9,774 bases of DNA, taken from positions 1 through 9,774 of the forward strand of contig CAKOOQ010000031.1 of NCBI GenBank assembly GCA_934098555.1. Direction: 5' to 3'. Both the position numbers and the translations under genes were made by a program. Positions 1-6,588 of the stretch are shown here, piece after piece. The stretch comes from an uncultured Bacilli bacterium. GTDB taxonomy: Bacteria > Bacillota_I > Bacilli_A > RF39 > UBA660. How positions within the stretch are numbered: the first letter of the stretch is position 1; each line of letters opens with the position of its first letter. The notes under the pieces are model-generated. The model did no database searches. It was not told where the DNA came from and worked only from the letters and a program-made list of their open reading frames with translations.

Positions 1-188
1 GGGTAAGCCTTTTGTAAGCTAATATTGTCTTTATCTGTGAAAGTAATATTAAAACAAGATGTAACAATATCATTTTGGCCTGTTTGGGTTAAGTTTAAGA
101 CCCATAAGGCATAGGATACGCCTATAATAGCGATGATACCTATTAATAAAACAGTTAAAACTAATATATTTCTTTTCTTTTTTTCCAT
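1..188 (-). CDS. Partial secreted/surface protein, N-terminus only (SipW/TasA-type signal segment)
   Basis: The gene starts at ATG 188 and runs off the left edge after 62 codons, so only the N-terminus is visible. I translated it by hand: a basic start (MEKKKR), a hydrophobic stretch at about residues 8-24 (ILVLTVLLIGIIAIIGV), then SYALW and a polar region with TQTGQNDIVTSCFNITFTDK. A short basic head, one hydrophobic helix and a following S/A-Y-A-[FW] motif resemble the signal segment of SipW-dependent TasA/camelysin-type proteins. The NDIVTSCFNITFTD stretch recalls a surface-protein family that I associate with uncultivated gut Bacilli; this is from memory. The ribosome binding site AAGGAG lies 11 bases upstream. 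A promoter-like pair (258-288) and a leader hairpin (212-245) precede it. Function of the missing part cannot be judged. Confidence 0.72.
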   Translation of the reverse strand, partial: MEKKKRNILVLTVLLIGIIAIIGVSYALWVLNLTQTGQNDIVTSCFNITFTDKDNISLQKAY

Positions 189-211
189 AATTGGAACATC
201 TCCTTTTTATT

Positions 212-245
212 ACCATAGATTTTTGCATAAAAAAATTACTATAGT
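212..245 (-). other. Leader hairpin upstream of the surface-protein gene
   Basis: In minus-strand RNA, ACUAUAG (245-239) pairs with CUAUGGU (218-212) over 7 bp including one U-G pair, and AUUUUU pairs with AAAAAU inside it over 6 bp, with a 2-base bulge and a 6-base loop. The U-G pair is only allowed in minus-strand RNA (the plus strand has C opposite A), which agrees with transcription of the leftward gene. No U-run follows, so it is not a terminator. It ends about 10 bases before the ribosome binding site and may affect mRNA stability or translation. Chance formation in AT-rich DNA is possible. Confidence 0.35.
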
Positions 246-257
246 TTTCTTATATTA

Positions 258-288
258 ATTGTAGCAAATACCCACCCACGAGTGTCAA
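258..288 (-). promoter_or_regulatory. Candidate sigma-A promoter for the left-edge gene
   Basis: TTGACA (288-283) and TACAAT (263-258) are separated by 19 bases. The spacing is long, but the -10 is preceded by TGC, giving an extended -10. The spacer is unusually G-rich (GTGGGTGGG) in an AT-rich region. The predicted start, near 251, gives a leader of about 63 bases. Confidence 0.45.
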
Positions 289-308
289 GAGGATTTTTAG
301 AAAATTGT

Positions 309-332
309 AAAAAAAACAAGATTTTCTCTTGT
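309..332 (-). terminator. Intrinsic terminator after htrA
   Basis: Minus-strand RNA forms ACAAGA-GAAAA-UCUUGU (332-316) directly followed by eight U (complement of the A-run 309-316, the last pairing in the stem). The stem is only 6 bp but the U-tract is strong, and it lies 16 bases past the htrA stop codon, closing the abi-htrA operon. Confidence 0.65.
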
Positions 333-347
333 CCCTTTTATTATATG

Positions 348-1508
348 TTAACTTGCTTTTTGGTCTAAGGTAATTGTTAATTCTTTGTATTCACCTTTAC
401 GATAAACCTTTATTTTCATGGTATCTCCAACCGTATGATTGTAAAGTAAATATCTTAAGTAAGCTAAGTTTGTAACATCTTTGTCATCAGCAGCGACAAT
501 GATATCACCATTTTTGATACCACCTTTTTCAGCTGGAGAACCCGATACAACAGTTTGAATATAAACACCACTAGAAACACCTAGGTTGTTAATTGTTGGA
601 TAGTTAAAGTCACTGACATTTAACATTGAAACACCTAAAGATGGTCTTTCAATGGTTTCTCCTTTTTCTAGTTTAGCTGCATATTTTAAAGCGGTTTCAA
701 TAGGAATAGCAAAACCCATACCTTCAATTGTAGCAGTAGAAGTAGAACTACTTGAAGAAAGTTTTAAAGAGTTCATACCGATAACCTCTCCGTTAGCGTT
801 TAGTAACGGACCACCTGAGTTACCAGAGTTAATTGCAGCATCTGTTTGTAAAACACTCATCATCATGTCAGCACGGGAACTATTAGAAGATGAAACACTA
901 ACAAGTCTATTTTTTCCAGATAGAATACCACGTGTTACAGTTCCTGAATAAGTATCGGCATTAATTGGTGCTCCAACGGTAAAGACCGTATCACCAAGAC
1001 GAGCATTTTCGCTACTTCCCATAGTTGCTACAGAAAGGGCTTTGGAAGATTCTATGGATAAAACAGCTGTATCGGAATAAGAATCTTTTCCTTCTACTTT
1101 AGTTTCAACAACAGAACCATCAGGAAAGACTGCATAAACAGAATCAGCACTATCAATAACATGATTATTGGTTAAAATATAAGCTTTATCGCCATCTTTT
1201 TTATAAACAAAGCCGGTTCCGGTAGCATAAGCTTCTTTATTGACATAAGTTTTAACAACTACAACAGCATCATAAACTTTTTCAACAGCATCAGCAATAC
1301 CAGAATCTGTAACAGTTACATTTTTATTAACAACTTCCTCTGTTATAGTTTTAACAAAAGGCTCTGGGAAGAAATACATTAACGCATAAAGTCCTCCTGC
1401 CCCAATTAAAAGCATAATAATAGAAAGTAATAAGTATTTGCCAAAATCACTGGACGTTTTAGCCGTTACTATTTTTTCTTTTTTCATTTTTAACAACATT
1501 CCTTTCAT
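348..1508 (-). CDS. htrA: Membrane-anchored HtrA/DegP-family serine protease with PDZ domain
   Basis: HtrA proteases degrade or refold damaged exported proteins at the outer face of the membrane. The 386-residue protein has a short cytoplasmic head, one transmembrane helix at about 25-47, a low-complexity linker, a trypsin-like domain and one C-terminal PDZ domain (about 289-382). The triad is visible: His116 in LTNNHVI, Asp146 in SYSDTAVL, Ser231 in GNSGGP. This is the usual layout for Gram-positive HtrA. The start at 1508 overlaps the upstream Abi-like stop as ATGA, implying translational coupling. However, AAAGGA lies inside the first codons, so initiation at ATG 1487 (MKKEK) is also possible. 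No separate promoter is evident; expression probably comes from the Abi-like promoter near 2460. A terminator follows the stop. Confidence 0.95.
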   Translation of the reverse strand: MKGMLLKMKKEKIVTAKTSSDFGKYLLLSIIMLLIGAGGLYALMYFFPEPFVKTITEEVVNKNVTVTDSGIADAVEKVYDAVVVVKTYVNKEAYATGTGFVYKKDGDKAYILTNNHVIDSADSVYAVFPDGSVVETKVEGKDSYSDTAVLSIESSKALSVATMGSSENARLGDTVFTVGAPINADTYSGTVTRGILSGKNRLVSVSSSNSSRADMMMSVLQTDAAINSGNSGGPLLNANGEVIGMNSLKLSSSSSTSTATIEGMGFAIPIETALKYAAKLEKGETIERPSLGVSMLNVSDFNYPTINNLGVSSGVYIQTVVSGSPAEKGGIKNGDIIVAADDKDVTNLAYLRYLLYNHTVGDTMKIKVYRKGEYKELTITLDQKAS

Positions 1509-2431
1509 AATTTTATTAATTCTTCATAATTGATAGGAAATCCCATTCTATCAAGAACTTTTTCTATCGAAATTGTTTTTAATTTATCTGCTAAAATCTG
1601 AATCTCATATTCCATTTCACTCATAAGAAGAAAGAAATCATCCTTACGAAGCATTTGTTTTAAAATTAAAACAATAGCAAATAAATCATTTTTTCCATAT
1701 ATATATTCCCCATTTAATTTAGGAATATGTAGTTGTCCATGATAAATCGTATCTTCAATATCACGTTGAGCACGGTGATCATATAAGATATCTTCATGAG
1801 CACATAAGTTGCGGAAATTAGCTAAAATGGGTAAATACACAATAAGTTCATTTACTTGAACACCAAAGTCCTTGGCTATTTCCACTTGATTTTCAGGCTT
1901 TAATATTTGATAAAGTTCACTTACAATGCCAAAAGACAAAATCTTAACCACAATCCAAAAAGGAATATAGCCATAATTCTCAATATAATGCATGGTAGCT
2001 TGATGTTGCCCACCATTAATACGAATTTGTCTTTTCATCTTTCGTAGTAAATCATCTACTTGTTTTCTTCTTCTTTTATCGTTTACAAAGTTTTTAGGAT
2101 TTAAATAATCTTCTTCTCGAATACCATAATGTTTAGAAATATTATATGCCGTAATACTCTTAATATTATTTTCAATAATTAGGAGGTTTTTAAAAATAAT
2201 GTTACGCATATGCCGGTCAAATTGGAACATAGCGTACACTTCTTCAAAAGTTGTTCCGGGAAGAAATTTCTTATTACTAGCACTTTCCATAAAAAGTAAC
2301 CGATAACCATTAAAGAAAAAATAGTTTTCACGAAGTAATATATCCTCAGCTTCTTTTGTATCACGAATGATAAGCCCTTTACTTTGCATAATACTAACTT
2401 GTTCTTCTAGAGTTTTGAATGTCTTTTGCAT
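1505..2431 (-). CDS. Abi_2-family (AbiD/AbiF-like) HEPN protein
   Basis: This resembles the Abi_2 family, whose named members (AbiD, AbiF) abort phage infection in lactococci and are thought to act as HEPN-type RNases. From ATG 2431 it is 308 residues. Family-like features are the N-terminal region with NYFFFNGYRLLF, the central FQFDRHMRNIIFKNLLIIENNIK, and the HEPN motif R-x4-H in FRNLCAHED (Arg207, His212), followed by DHR. An upstream ATG (2458) is in frame, but the likely -10 box TATAAT covers it, so I use ATG 2431, which has GGGG 7 bases before it. The stop overlaps the htrA start by 4 bases. There is no integrase, transposase or compositional break nearby, so it looks like a resident chromosomal gene. 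Its real role, defence or housekeeping RNA cleavage, cannot be told from sequence. Confidence 0.85.
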   Translation of the reverse strand: MQKTFKTLEEQVSIMQSKGLIIRDTKEAEDILLRENYFFFNGYRLLFMESASNKKFLPGTTFEEVYAMFQFDRHMRNIIFKNLLIIENNIKSITAYNISKHYGIREEDYLNPKNFVNDKRRRKQVDDLLRKMKRQIRINGGQHQATMHYIENYGYIPFWIVVKILSFGIVSELYQILKPENQVEIAKDFGVQVNELIVYLPILANFRNLCAHEDILYDHRAQRDIEDTIYHGQLHIPKLNGEYIYGKNDLFAIVLILKQMLRKDDFFLLMSEMEYEIQILADKLKTISIEKVLDRMGFPINYEELIKL

Positions 2432-2456
2432 CACATCGCCCCATATTCTAACAAAC

Positions 2457-2482
2457 ATTATATCACAAAGTACTTATTAATT
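2457..2482 (-). promoter_or_regulatory. Candidate promoter for the abi-htrA operon
   Basis: TATAAT lies at 2462-2457 on the minus strand, preceded by TG one base upstream (TGATATAAT, an extended -10). A weak -35-like TACAAT lies 17 bases further up (2485-2480 region). Transcription from here would start near 2450, downstream of the first in-frame ATG (2458), which supports ATG 2431 as the true start. Confidence 0.5.
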
Positions 2483-2515
2483 GTAAAAAGTTTTCTTGTC
2501 AACTTTGTTATGATT

Positions 2516-2546
2516 TTGTGAAAAAAAGGTGAAAATATTTTATAAT
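2516..2546 (+). promoter_or_regulatory. Candidate promoter for the phospholipase C-like gene
   Basis: A consensus TATAAT occurs at 2541-2546. The only -35-like site is TTGTGA (2516-2521) at a long 19-base spacing, so the -35 is uncertain. It lies back to back with the abi promoter within a 110-base divergent intergenic region. The ribosome binding site GGTGAT (2560-2565) is just before ATG 2569. Confidence 0.4.
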
Positions 2547-2568
2547 AATTTTAAGGATTGGTGATAGT

Positions 2569-3534
2569 ATGCCTTCTATTGTAACTCATCATTTATTTGC
2601 AAAGGATGTCTTTGAAGCATTACCTAAAAAAATACAAACTTCTTTTCAAAATCAGGAAAAAACGTATCTTTTATTTGCCCAAAGTTTTGATAATCTTTTT
2701 TATTATAAATTTTTCACGCCTTTTCTGGGTAATTCGATAAGAAAACTAGGGATAAGTGCCCAGAAAGAAAAAACCGATACGTATTTTTTAAATATCATTT
2801 CTTATATGAAAGACAAACATTTAGATACTAATGAGGAGATTAGGGCCTATCTTTTTGGCAGTATCACGCATTATGTTTTAGACTACCATTGTCATCCTTA
2901 TGTTTTTTATTATACTAATGATGTGAATCTTAATTTAAGATATCGTGGTTTGCATGAAAAAATGGAGGTTAATATTGATGCTTATATGCTCCAAAAGAAA
3001 AGTGGTAAAAATTTGAATGATGCGAATTTAGCCAGTACACTGTTACCTAAAATCATCTTTTCCAAAGACTTAAAAGAACTTATGAACTCTGTTTTTGAAG
3101 ATACATTTAAATTAAAACAAATGGGACGTAAATACGAAGAAGCCTCAAGAACAGGTCAGTTTCTTCTAAAGTATTTTGTCACCGATAAAAAAGGTTATAA
3201 AAAGAAACTATATCATTTAAAGGACACTCTTACTTTTTTTAGTAAACGAAGATATGAATACTTAAGTTTTCACGTAACCAAAATAAATAAAAATTACTTA
3301 AATTTAAAGCATGAGGTTTGGTATAATCCTTGGAGTAAAGAAAAAAGTACGGCTTCTTTTGAGGACTTATATGCAAAAGCTCTTTTAAAAGCAGTAGAAA
3401 TTATTACTGTTTTAGATAAATATTTTAAAGAGGACGTAAGCTTAAATGAGATGAAAGAGACGTTAAAAGATTATTCTTATATCACAGGCCTTTCATGGCA
3501 AGATAAAAGAAAACCAAGTCTTTTTAAAATCTAA
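2569..3534 (+). CDS. Zinc-dependent phospholipase C family protein
   Basis: This 321-residue protein has the layout of the Zn_dep_PLPC family, which includes the Bacillus and Clostridium phospholipases C, but it has no signal peptide and so is probably cytoplasmic, as in many uncharacterised members. It begins MPSIVTHHLFAKDV, a typical start for these proteins. Candidate zinc-site residues are His7/His8, Asp41 (AQSFDNLFYY), His101 and Asp105 (ITHYVLDYHCHPYV), His107, His109 and His129/Glu133 in a GLHEKMEVNIDAY stretch. The C-terminal half is lysine- and tyrosine-rich and I recognise no domain there. The substrate is unknown; phospholipid hydrolysis is only implied by family. It is the only plus-strand gene here and its stop overlaps that of cwlD by 4 bases (3531-3534), tail to tail, with no terminator between them. 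Confidence 0.85.
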   Translation: MPSIVTHHLFAKDVFEALPKKIQTSFQNQEKTYLLFAQSFDNLFYYKFFTPFLGNSIRKLGISAQKEKTDTYFLNIISYMKDKHLDTNEEIRAYLFGSITHYVLDYHCHPYVFYYTNDVNLNLRYRGLHEKMEVNIDAYMLQKKSGKNLNDANLASTLLPKIIFSKDLKELMNSVFEDTFKLKQMGRKYEEASRTGQFLLKYFVTDKKGYKKKLYHLKDTLTFFSKRRYEYLSFHVTKINKNYLNLKHEVWYNPWSKEKSTASFEDLYAKALLKAVEIITVLDKYFKEDVSLNEMKETLKDYSYITGLSWQDKRKPSLFKI

Positions 3535-4157
3535 AAGGAACTGGCTATAATACTAGCAAGCTTATCAATGTAGTCATCTGTTAAAAGTTTTTCTCTTTCT
3601 TCCTTATTAGATAAAAAACCACATTCAATCAAGACGCCAGGAATATTTAATTTCGAATACATATAAATCGTATTAGCAATTTTTTTTACCTCTCTTTTAG
3701 AGTTTAATTTTTCATTTAACTGTTTTTGAATTTTTAAAGCGAGTTCTTTATTATCTTTCGTATAAAAGACTTGGGGTCCATAATAGGTTGTATCATCTAA
3801 AAAATTTAAATGAATCGAAAGATAATAATCGGCTTTACTTTCATTGATTTTTAAAATCCGATGGTCAAAATCACTTTTCTTACGTCTATTAATATCAGGA
3901 CTTGCTAAATCATAATCTTTATCCCGTGTGAGTAAAACCCGAATATTTTTTTGTTCCAGCTTTTCTTTTAATTTTAAGGTTATTTTTAAGTTGATATCTT
4001 TTTCTTTAATGTCGCCCACGACCGTTCCTGGGTCAACTCCCCCATGACCGGCATCCAAAATGAAAGTCAAAGGTGCCTGACTTCCTTTAACAACATTAAA
4101 AGAAGATAAAAAAAAGAAAAACGTAAATAATATTAAACAAATATAATTTCTTTTCAT
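3531..4157 (-). CDS. cwlD: N-acetylmuramoyl-L-alanine amidase, CwlD-type
   Basis: CwlD removes the peptide side chain from muramic acid in spore cortex peptidoglycan, the first step towards muramic delta-lactam, which is needed for germination. The 208-residue protein has an N-terminal signal peptide (about residues 1-25, FTFFFFLSSF core) and one Amidase_3 domain. Expected zinc ligands are His38 (LDAGHGG), Glu52 (KEKDINL) and His116 (LSIHLN), and the catalytic Glu is Glu178 (VLIECGFLSN). The CwlD assignment, against other Amidase_3 enzymes, rests on the short single-domain build and on its place after rpsI, as in Bacillus. It starts at ATG 4157: an in-frame stop lies two codons upstream. No clear Shine-Dalgarno is present, and a strong terminator ends only about 25 bases before it. 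Confidence 0.88.
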   Translation of the reverse strand: MKRNYICLILFTFFFFLSSFNVVKGSQAPLTFILDAGHGGVDPGTVVGDIKEKDINLKITLKLKEKLEQKNIRVLLTRDKDYDLASPDINRRKKSDFDHRILKINESKADYYLSIHLNFLDDTTYYGPQVFYTKDNKELALKIQKQLNEKLNSKREVKKIANTIYMYSKLNIPGVLIECGFLSNKEEREKLLTDDYIDKLASIIASSF

Positions 4158-4181
4158 AATTCATTTTACGTTTCAAAGTAC

Positions 4182-4210
4182 AAAAAAAGCCTACAATTTG
4201 TAGACTTTTT
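4182..4210 (-). terminator. Strong intrinsic terminator after rpsI
   Basis: Minus-strand RNA reads AAAAAGUCUACA-AAU-UGUAGGCUUUUU: a 12-bp stem with one U-G pair and a 3-base loop, flanked by A- and U-runs. It lies 21 bases past the rpsI stop. The symmetric A/U flanks mean it could also stop plus-strand transcripts coming through cwlD. Confidence 0.85.
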
Positions 4211-4231
4211 GACATTTTTAAAAAGAAAATA

Positions 4232-4648
4232 TTAACGTTTTGAGAATTGAGGAGCACGACGTGCTTTTTTAAGACCATATTTTTTACGTTCTTTAACTCT
4301 TGGATCTCTTGTAATCATACCAGCTGGTTTTAAAATCTTACGATATGCTGTATCAGCTGTTTGATCTGTGTTGGCGTCAAATTTTAATAAGGCTCTTGTA
4401 ATACCTAAACGGATAGCACCTGCTTGACCAGCATATCCTCCACCTTTAACATTAACGGTGATATCAAAACGATTTTCGTTATTTGTTAAAGTAAGTGGTT
4501 GTTTTAAGTCTAATACTAAGATTTTATCAGGCATGTATTCGTTTACATCTACACCATTAATTGTAATATTTCCTGTACCACTTGTTAAAGTTACTTGTGC
4601 TGTTGCACATTTTCTTCTACCAATAGCACTCCATGATTGTTTTGCCAT
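4232..4648 (-). CDS. rpsI: 30S ribosomal protein S9 (uS9)
   Basis: Ribosomal protein S9 binds the 3' domain of 16S rRNA, and its C-terminal tail reaches the P-site tRNA. The 138-residue product shows the family landmarks: IGRRKCATAQV near the N-terminus, GGGYAGQAGAIRLGITRAL in the centre, and the basic tail RDPRVKERKKYGLKKARRAPQFSKR in two overlapping parts, ending KR as expected. It lies 12 bases after the rplM stop, with a near-perfect AAGGAGG ribosome binding site 7 bases before ATG 4648. It is the second gene of the rplM-rpsI operon, whose transcript ends at the 4182-4210 terminator. Length is slightly above the usual 130 residues. Confidence 0.98.
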   Translation of the reverse strand: MAKQSWSAIGRRKCATAQVTLTSGTGNITINGVDVNEYMPDKILVLDLKQPLTLTNNENRFDITVNVKGGGYAGQAGAIRLGITRALLKFDANTDQTADTAYRKILKPAGMITRDPRVKERKKYGLKKARRAPQFSKR

Positions 4649-4660
4649 AAATTATCCTCC

Positions 4661-5092
4661 TTAATCTACTTTCAATTCTTCTGGTTTTTGAGCTGTTTGT
4701 TTATGATTTTCATCACGATAAACAAATAACTTTTTACCCATTTGTCTTCCTAAGCGTCCATGAGGAAGCATACCTTTAACAGCACGTTCCATCATTTCTT
4801 CAGGATAATTTTGAAGCATTGTACGAGCATTACGTTCTCTTAGGCCTCCTGGAAATCCAGAATGGTTATAATACATCTTATCGTCTAATTTGTTACCCGT
4901 TAAACGTACTTTAGAAGCATTAATAATAATAACATAATCTCCACAGTCAACGCTTGGTGTATAAGTAGGTTTATGTTTACCTCTTAAAATTGTTGCAGCT
5001 TTTGTAGCTACGCGACCTAATGTCTTACCTTCGGCATCAATGATATACCATTTACGGTCAACATTTTCTTTTTTTTGTAAAAATGTACTCAT
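4661..5092 (-). CDS. rplM: 50S ribosomal protein L13 (uL13)
   Basis: L13 is an early-assembling protein of the large ribosomal subunit. From ATG 5092 it is 143 residues (MSTFLQKK..), the normal length for the family. Visible landmarks are RKWYIIDAEGKTLGR, ILRGKHKPTYTPSVDCGDYV, NASKVRLTGNK, YYNHSGFPGG and MLPHGRLGRQM. A longer reading from ATG 5110 is possible, but the intervening AAAGGAAAG is a ribosome binding site at proper spacing for ATG 5092, and family alignment also favours the shorter start. A consensus promoter and a structured-looking leader lie upstream. rpsI follows after 12 bases. Confidence 0.97.
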   Translation of the reverse strand: MSTFLQKKENVDRKWYIIDAEGKTLGRVATKAATILRGKHKPTYTPSVDCGDYVIIINASKVRLTGNKLDDKMYYNHSGFPGGLRERNARTMLQNYPEEMMERAVKGMLPHGRLGRQMGKKLFVYRDENHKQTAQKPEELKVD

Positions 5093-5172
5093 AATTTTCT
5101 TTCCTTTCATCTAATCTTCTCAAAATCCACTTTCCCACGGCAAACTTCTTAAAGATAAAATAAAATGTACCG
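5093..5172 (-). promoter_or_regulatory. Putative L13-type ribosomal protein leader
   Basis: The leader between the predicted transcription start (about 5172) and rplM can fold with AUCUUU (5156-5151) pairing to GAAGAU (5119-5114), enclosing a GC-richer core where CCGU (5140-5137) can pair with GUGG (5130-5127). L13 leaders are known ahead of rplM in low-GC Gram-positives and are thought to mediate autogenous control. The match here rests on position and folding only; I could not compare it with the family model. Confidence 0.42.
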
Positions 5173-5178
5173 ATTAAA

Positions 5179-5207
5179 ATTATATGCGATTAAAGTACAC
5201 TTGTCAA
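5179..5207 (-). promoter_or_regulatory. Consensus sigma-A promoter of rplM-rpsI
   Basis: TTGACA (5207-5202) and TATAAT (5184-5179) with a 17-base spacer: a perfect consensus on the minus strand, fitting a highly expressed ribosomal protein operon. It lies just 18 bases past the truA stop, so rplM-rpsI can be transcribed independently of the ATPase-truA genes. Confidence 0.9.
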
Positions 5208-5224
5208 ACAAAAAAACAACTTTT

Positions 5225-5947
5225 TCAATATTTTACATCAACAAGATATAAGCCATTAGGTATCATCACGGAAAAAGTTCTTTTTTGATTTGGGTTATCT
5301 AAAGCCTTTTTTATGTCATTTAAAGCGCATTTTCCCATACCTACATCCAAAATAGCCCCGACAAGATGGCGAATCATATAACGATAAAAACCGGTTCCTG
5401 TGAAAGTGAAGTAATAATAATTTCCTACTTTTTTAACATTTATTTTATAAATGGTTGTTTCATAGTTATCACGGTAACCACTCACAAAATTAGTAAAAGT
5501 ATGGGTTCCTACAAATACTTTGGCAGCTGACGACATAAGATGCATATTTGGTTTTTGATAAATATAAGCTACATAATCATTTAAAAAAGAATCTTTCTCT
5601 CCATAATAAGCTTTATAAAGATAAGTTTTTTCCTTAGCATTAAATCGAGCATGAAAATCATCTTCTACCACTTTTAATTCTTTAACAGTCACATAAGGAT
5701 TTAAAAGCCGATTCATTACATATTTTAATTTATCTGGCGTAATATCTAAAGATAAGGTGAAGGATATACCTTGATTTAAAGCATGTACGCCACAATCTGT
5801 TCTTCCAGAGCCTTTTACTTCTACTCGTTGCTCAGCTATTTTACTTAAAACATTTTCCAGTTCATTTTGAACACCCTTACCATTATTGAGTCTTTGGAAA
5901 CCTTCAAACTTACTACCATCATAACTAATTTTTCCTAAATATCTCAT
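5225..5947 (-). CDS. truA: tRNA pseudouridine(38-40) synthase TruA
   Basis: TruA converts uridines 38, 39 and 40 in the tRNA anticodon stem-loop to pseudouridine. The 240-residue protein is of normal length. Visible motifs: the N-terminal ISYDGSKFEGFQR, the active-site loop GSGRTDCGVHALNQ with the catalytic Asp51, the KTYLYK strand, and GFYRYMIRHLVGAIL near the C-terminus. The start ATG 5947 overlaps the stop of the upstream ATPase-like gene as ATGA, with a GAGGTG ribosome binding site 4 bases before it, so the two are translationally coupled. In relatives, ecfT usually sits between the ATPase genes and truA; it is missing here. No convincing terminator follows before the rplM promoter. Confidence 0.97.
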   Translation of the reverse strand: MRYLGKISYDGSKFEGFQRLNNGKGVQNELENVLSKIAEQRVEVKGSGRTDCGVHALNQGISFTLSLDITPDKLKYVMNRLLNPYVTVKELKVVEDDFHARFNAKEKTYLYKAYYGEKDSFLNDYVAYIYQKPNMHLMSSAAKVFVGTHTFTNFVSGYRDNYETTIYKINVKKVGNYYYFTFTGTGFYRYMIRHLVGAILDVGMGKCALNDIKKALDNPNQKRTFSVMIPNGLYLVDVKY

Positions 5948-6588
5948 GCTACACCTCGATAAATTGCCTTTAAGGTTTCGTTAAAAGTAATTTCATGGTC
6001 AATTTCATAACCACAATCTTCTAAGTATTTAACAACTTCCACCGTATAAGGCATTTTTACATAATTATATATTTCATCTTCATAAAAATCTTGAATTAAT
6101 TTATGTTTTTCATTCTTTGTAAATAAATAAAATTCTTTAACAGTTTCACATACAAAATTCATATCTTCTTCCATTAAGATAACTTGTTTTTGTTGTTTAT
6201 ATATTAAATTACGTAAAAGACGTCTAAAATAATCTTTCTCTGCATCAATCATTCCTTCAAAAAAATGGTCACAAATAATTAGATGAGATTTTAAAAGGAG
6301 CACCTTAGCCAAACGAACTTTTTTTAATTCTAAAAGTGTTAAATACTTAAGATGTTTGTCTAAAATAGTTTCATTTAATCTCACTAAAGGTAATATTTTC
6401 TTAATAGTATCTAAAGGTTCTAAGGTTTCTTCTTTTAAATAATCATCGACAAAAGCCATCGAAGTTGTTTTTTTAGAAGAGATAATGCCAACTTCTAAAG
6501 AAGAAGACATCCCTTTAAACCGACAACGAAAATTTACCAAAACCGTAAAAGTATCTTTTCTTAATAAGGAATTTAAATTGATGGCCAT
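5944..6588 (-). CDS. Degenerate ABC ATPase in the EcfA2 position (probable pseudo-ATPase)
   Basis: The position before truA suggests EcfA2, an ATPase of energy-coupling factor vitamin/metal importers. The 214-residue protein is well short of the usual 280 or so and eroded. Walker A aligns as GIISSKKTT (34-42): Lys40 and Thr41 remain but the second Gly is Lys. Only about 40 residues separate it from the signature helix, so the Q-loop region seems deleted. The signature LSGGQ reads LTLLE (83-87), followed by a family-like KKVRLAKVLL. Walker B LIICDH (103-108) keeps Asp107, but the catalytic Glu is His108. The switch His is Glu141 (LMEEDMNF). It is unlikely to hydrolyse ATP alone. The frame is intact, with GGAGG 7 bases before ATG 6588, a 16-base overlap with the upstream ATPase and a 4-base overlap with truA, which argues against a dead gene. 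Confidence 0.72.
   Translation of the reverse strand: MAINLNSLLRKDTFTVLVNFRCRFKGMSSSLEVGIISSKKTTSMAFVDDYLKEETLEPLDTIKKILPLVRLNETILDKHLKYLTLLELKKVRLAKVLLLKSHLIICDHFFEGMIDAEKDYFRRLLRNLIYKQQKQVILMEEDMNFVCETVKEFYLFTKNEKHKLIQDFYEDEIYNYVKMPYTVEVVKYLEDCGYEIDHEITFNETLKAIYRGVA

Noticed and set aside
261..289. CIRCE-like pair of half sites (GTAGCA ... GAGTGTCAA)
   Set aside because: Only five to seven bases of each half match, the spacing is 10 instead of 9, and the downstream gene is not a chaperone; the GAGTGTCAA part is better read as the -35 TTGACA.
652..951. Plus-strand open frame of 99 codons opposite htrA
   Set aside because: It is antisense to a clear protease gene with catalytic motifs, has no ribosome binding site and no family resemblance. 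The same applies to the plus-strand frames at 4458-4664, 6485-6700 and 9091-9273.
2497..2502. Consensus TTGACA on the minus strand upstream of the Abi-like gene
   Set aside because: It is 34 bases from the TATAAT at 2457-2462, far too distant, and the hexamer 17 bases downstream (TAATAA) is a poor -10.
4096..4278. Minus-strand frame of 60 codons across the rpsI-cwlD gap
   Set aside because: It runs through the end of rpsI, the terminator and the start of cwlD in another frame, and is low-complexity Phe/Leu/Lys.
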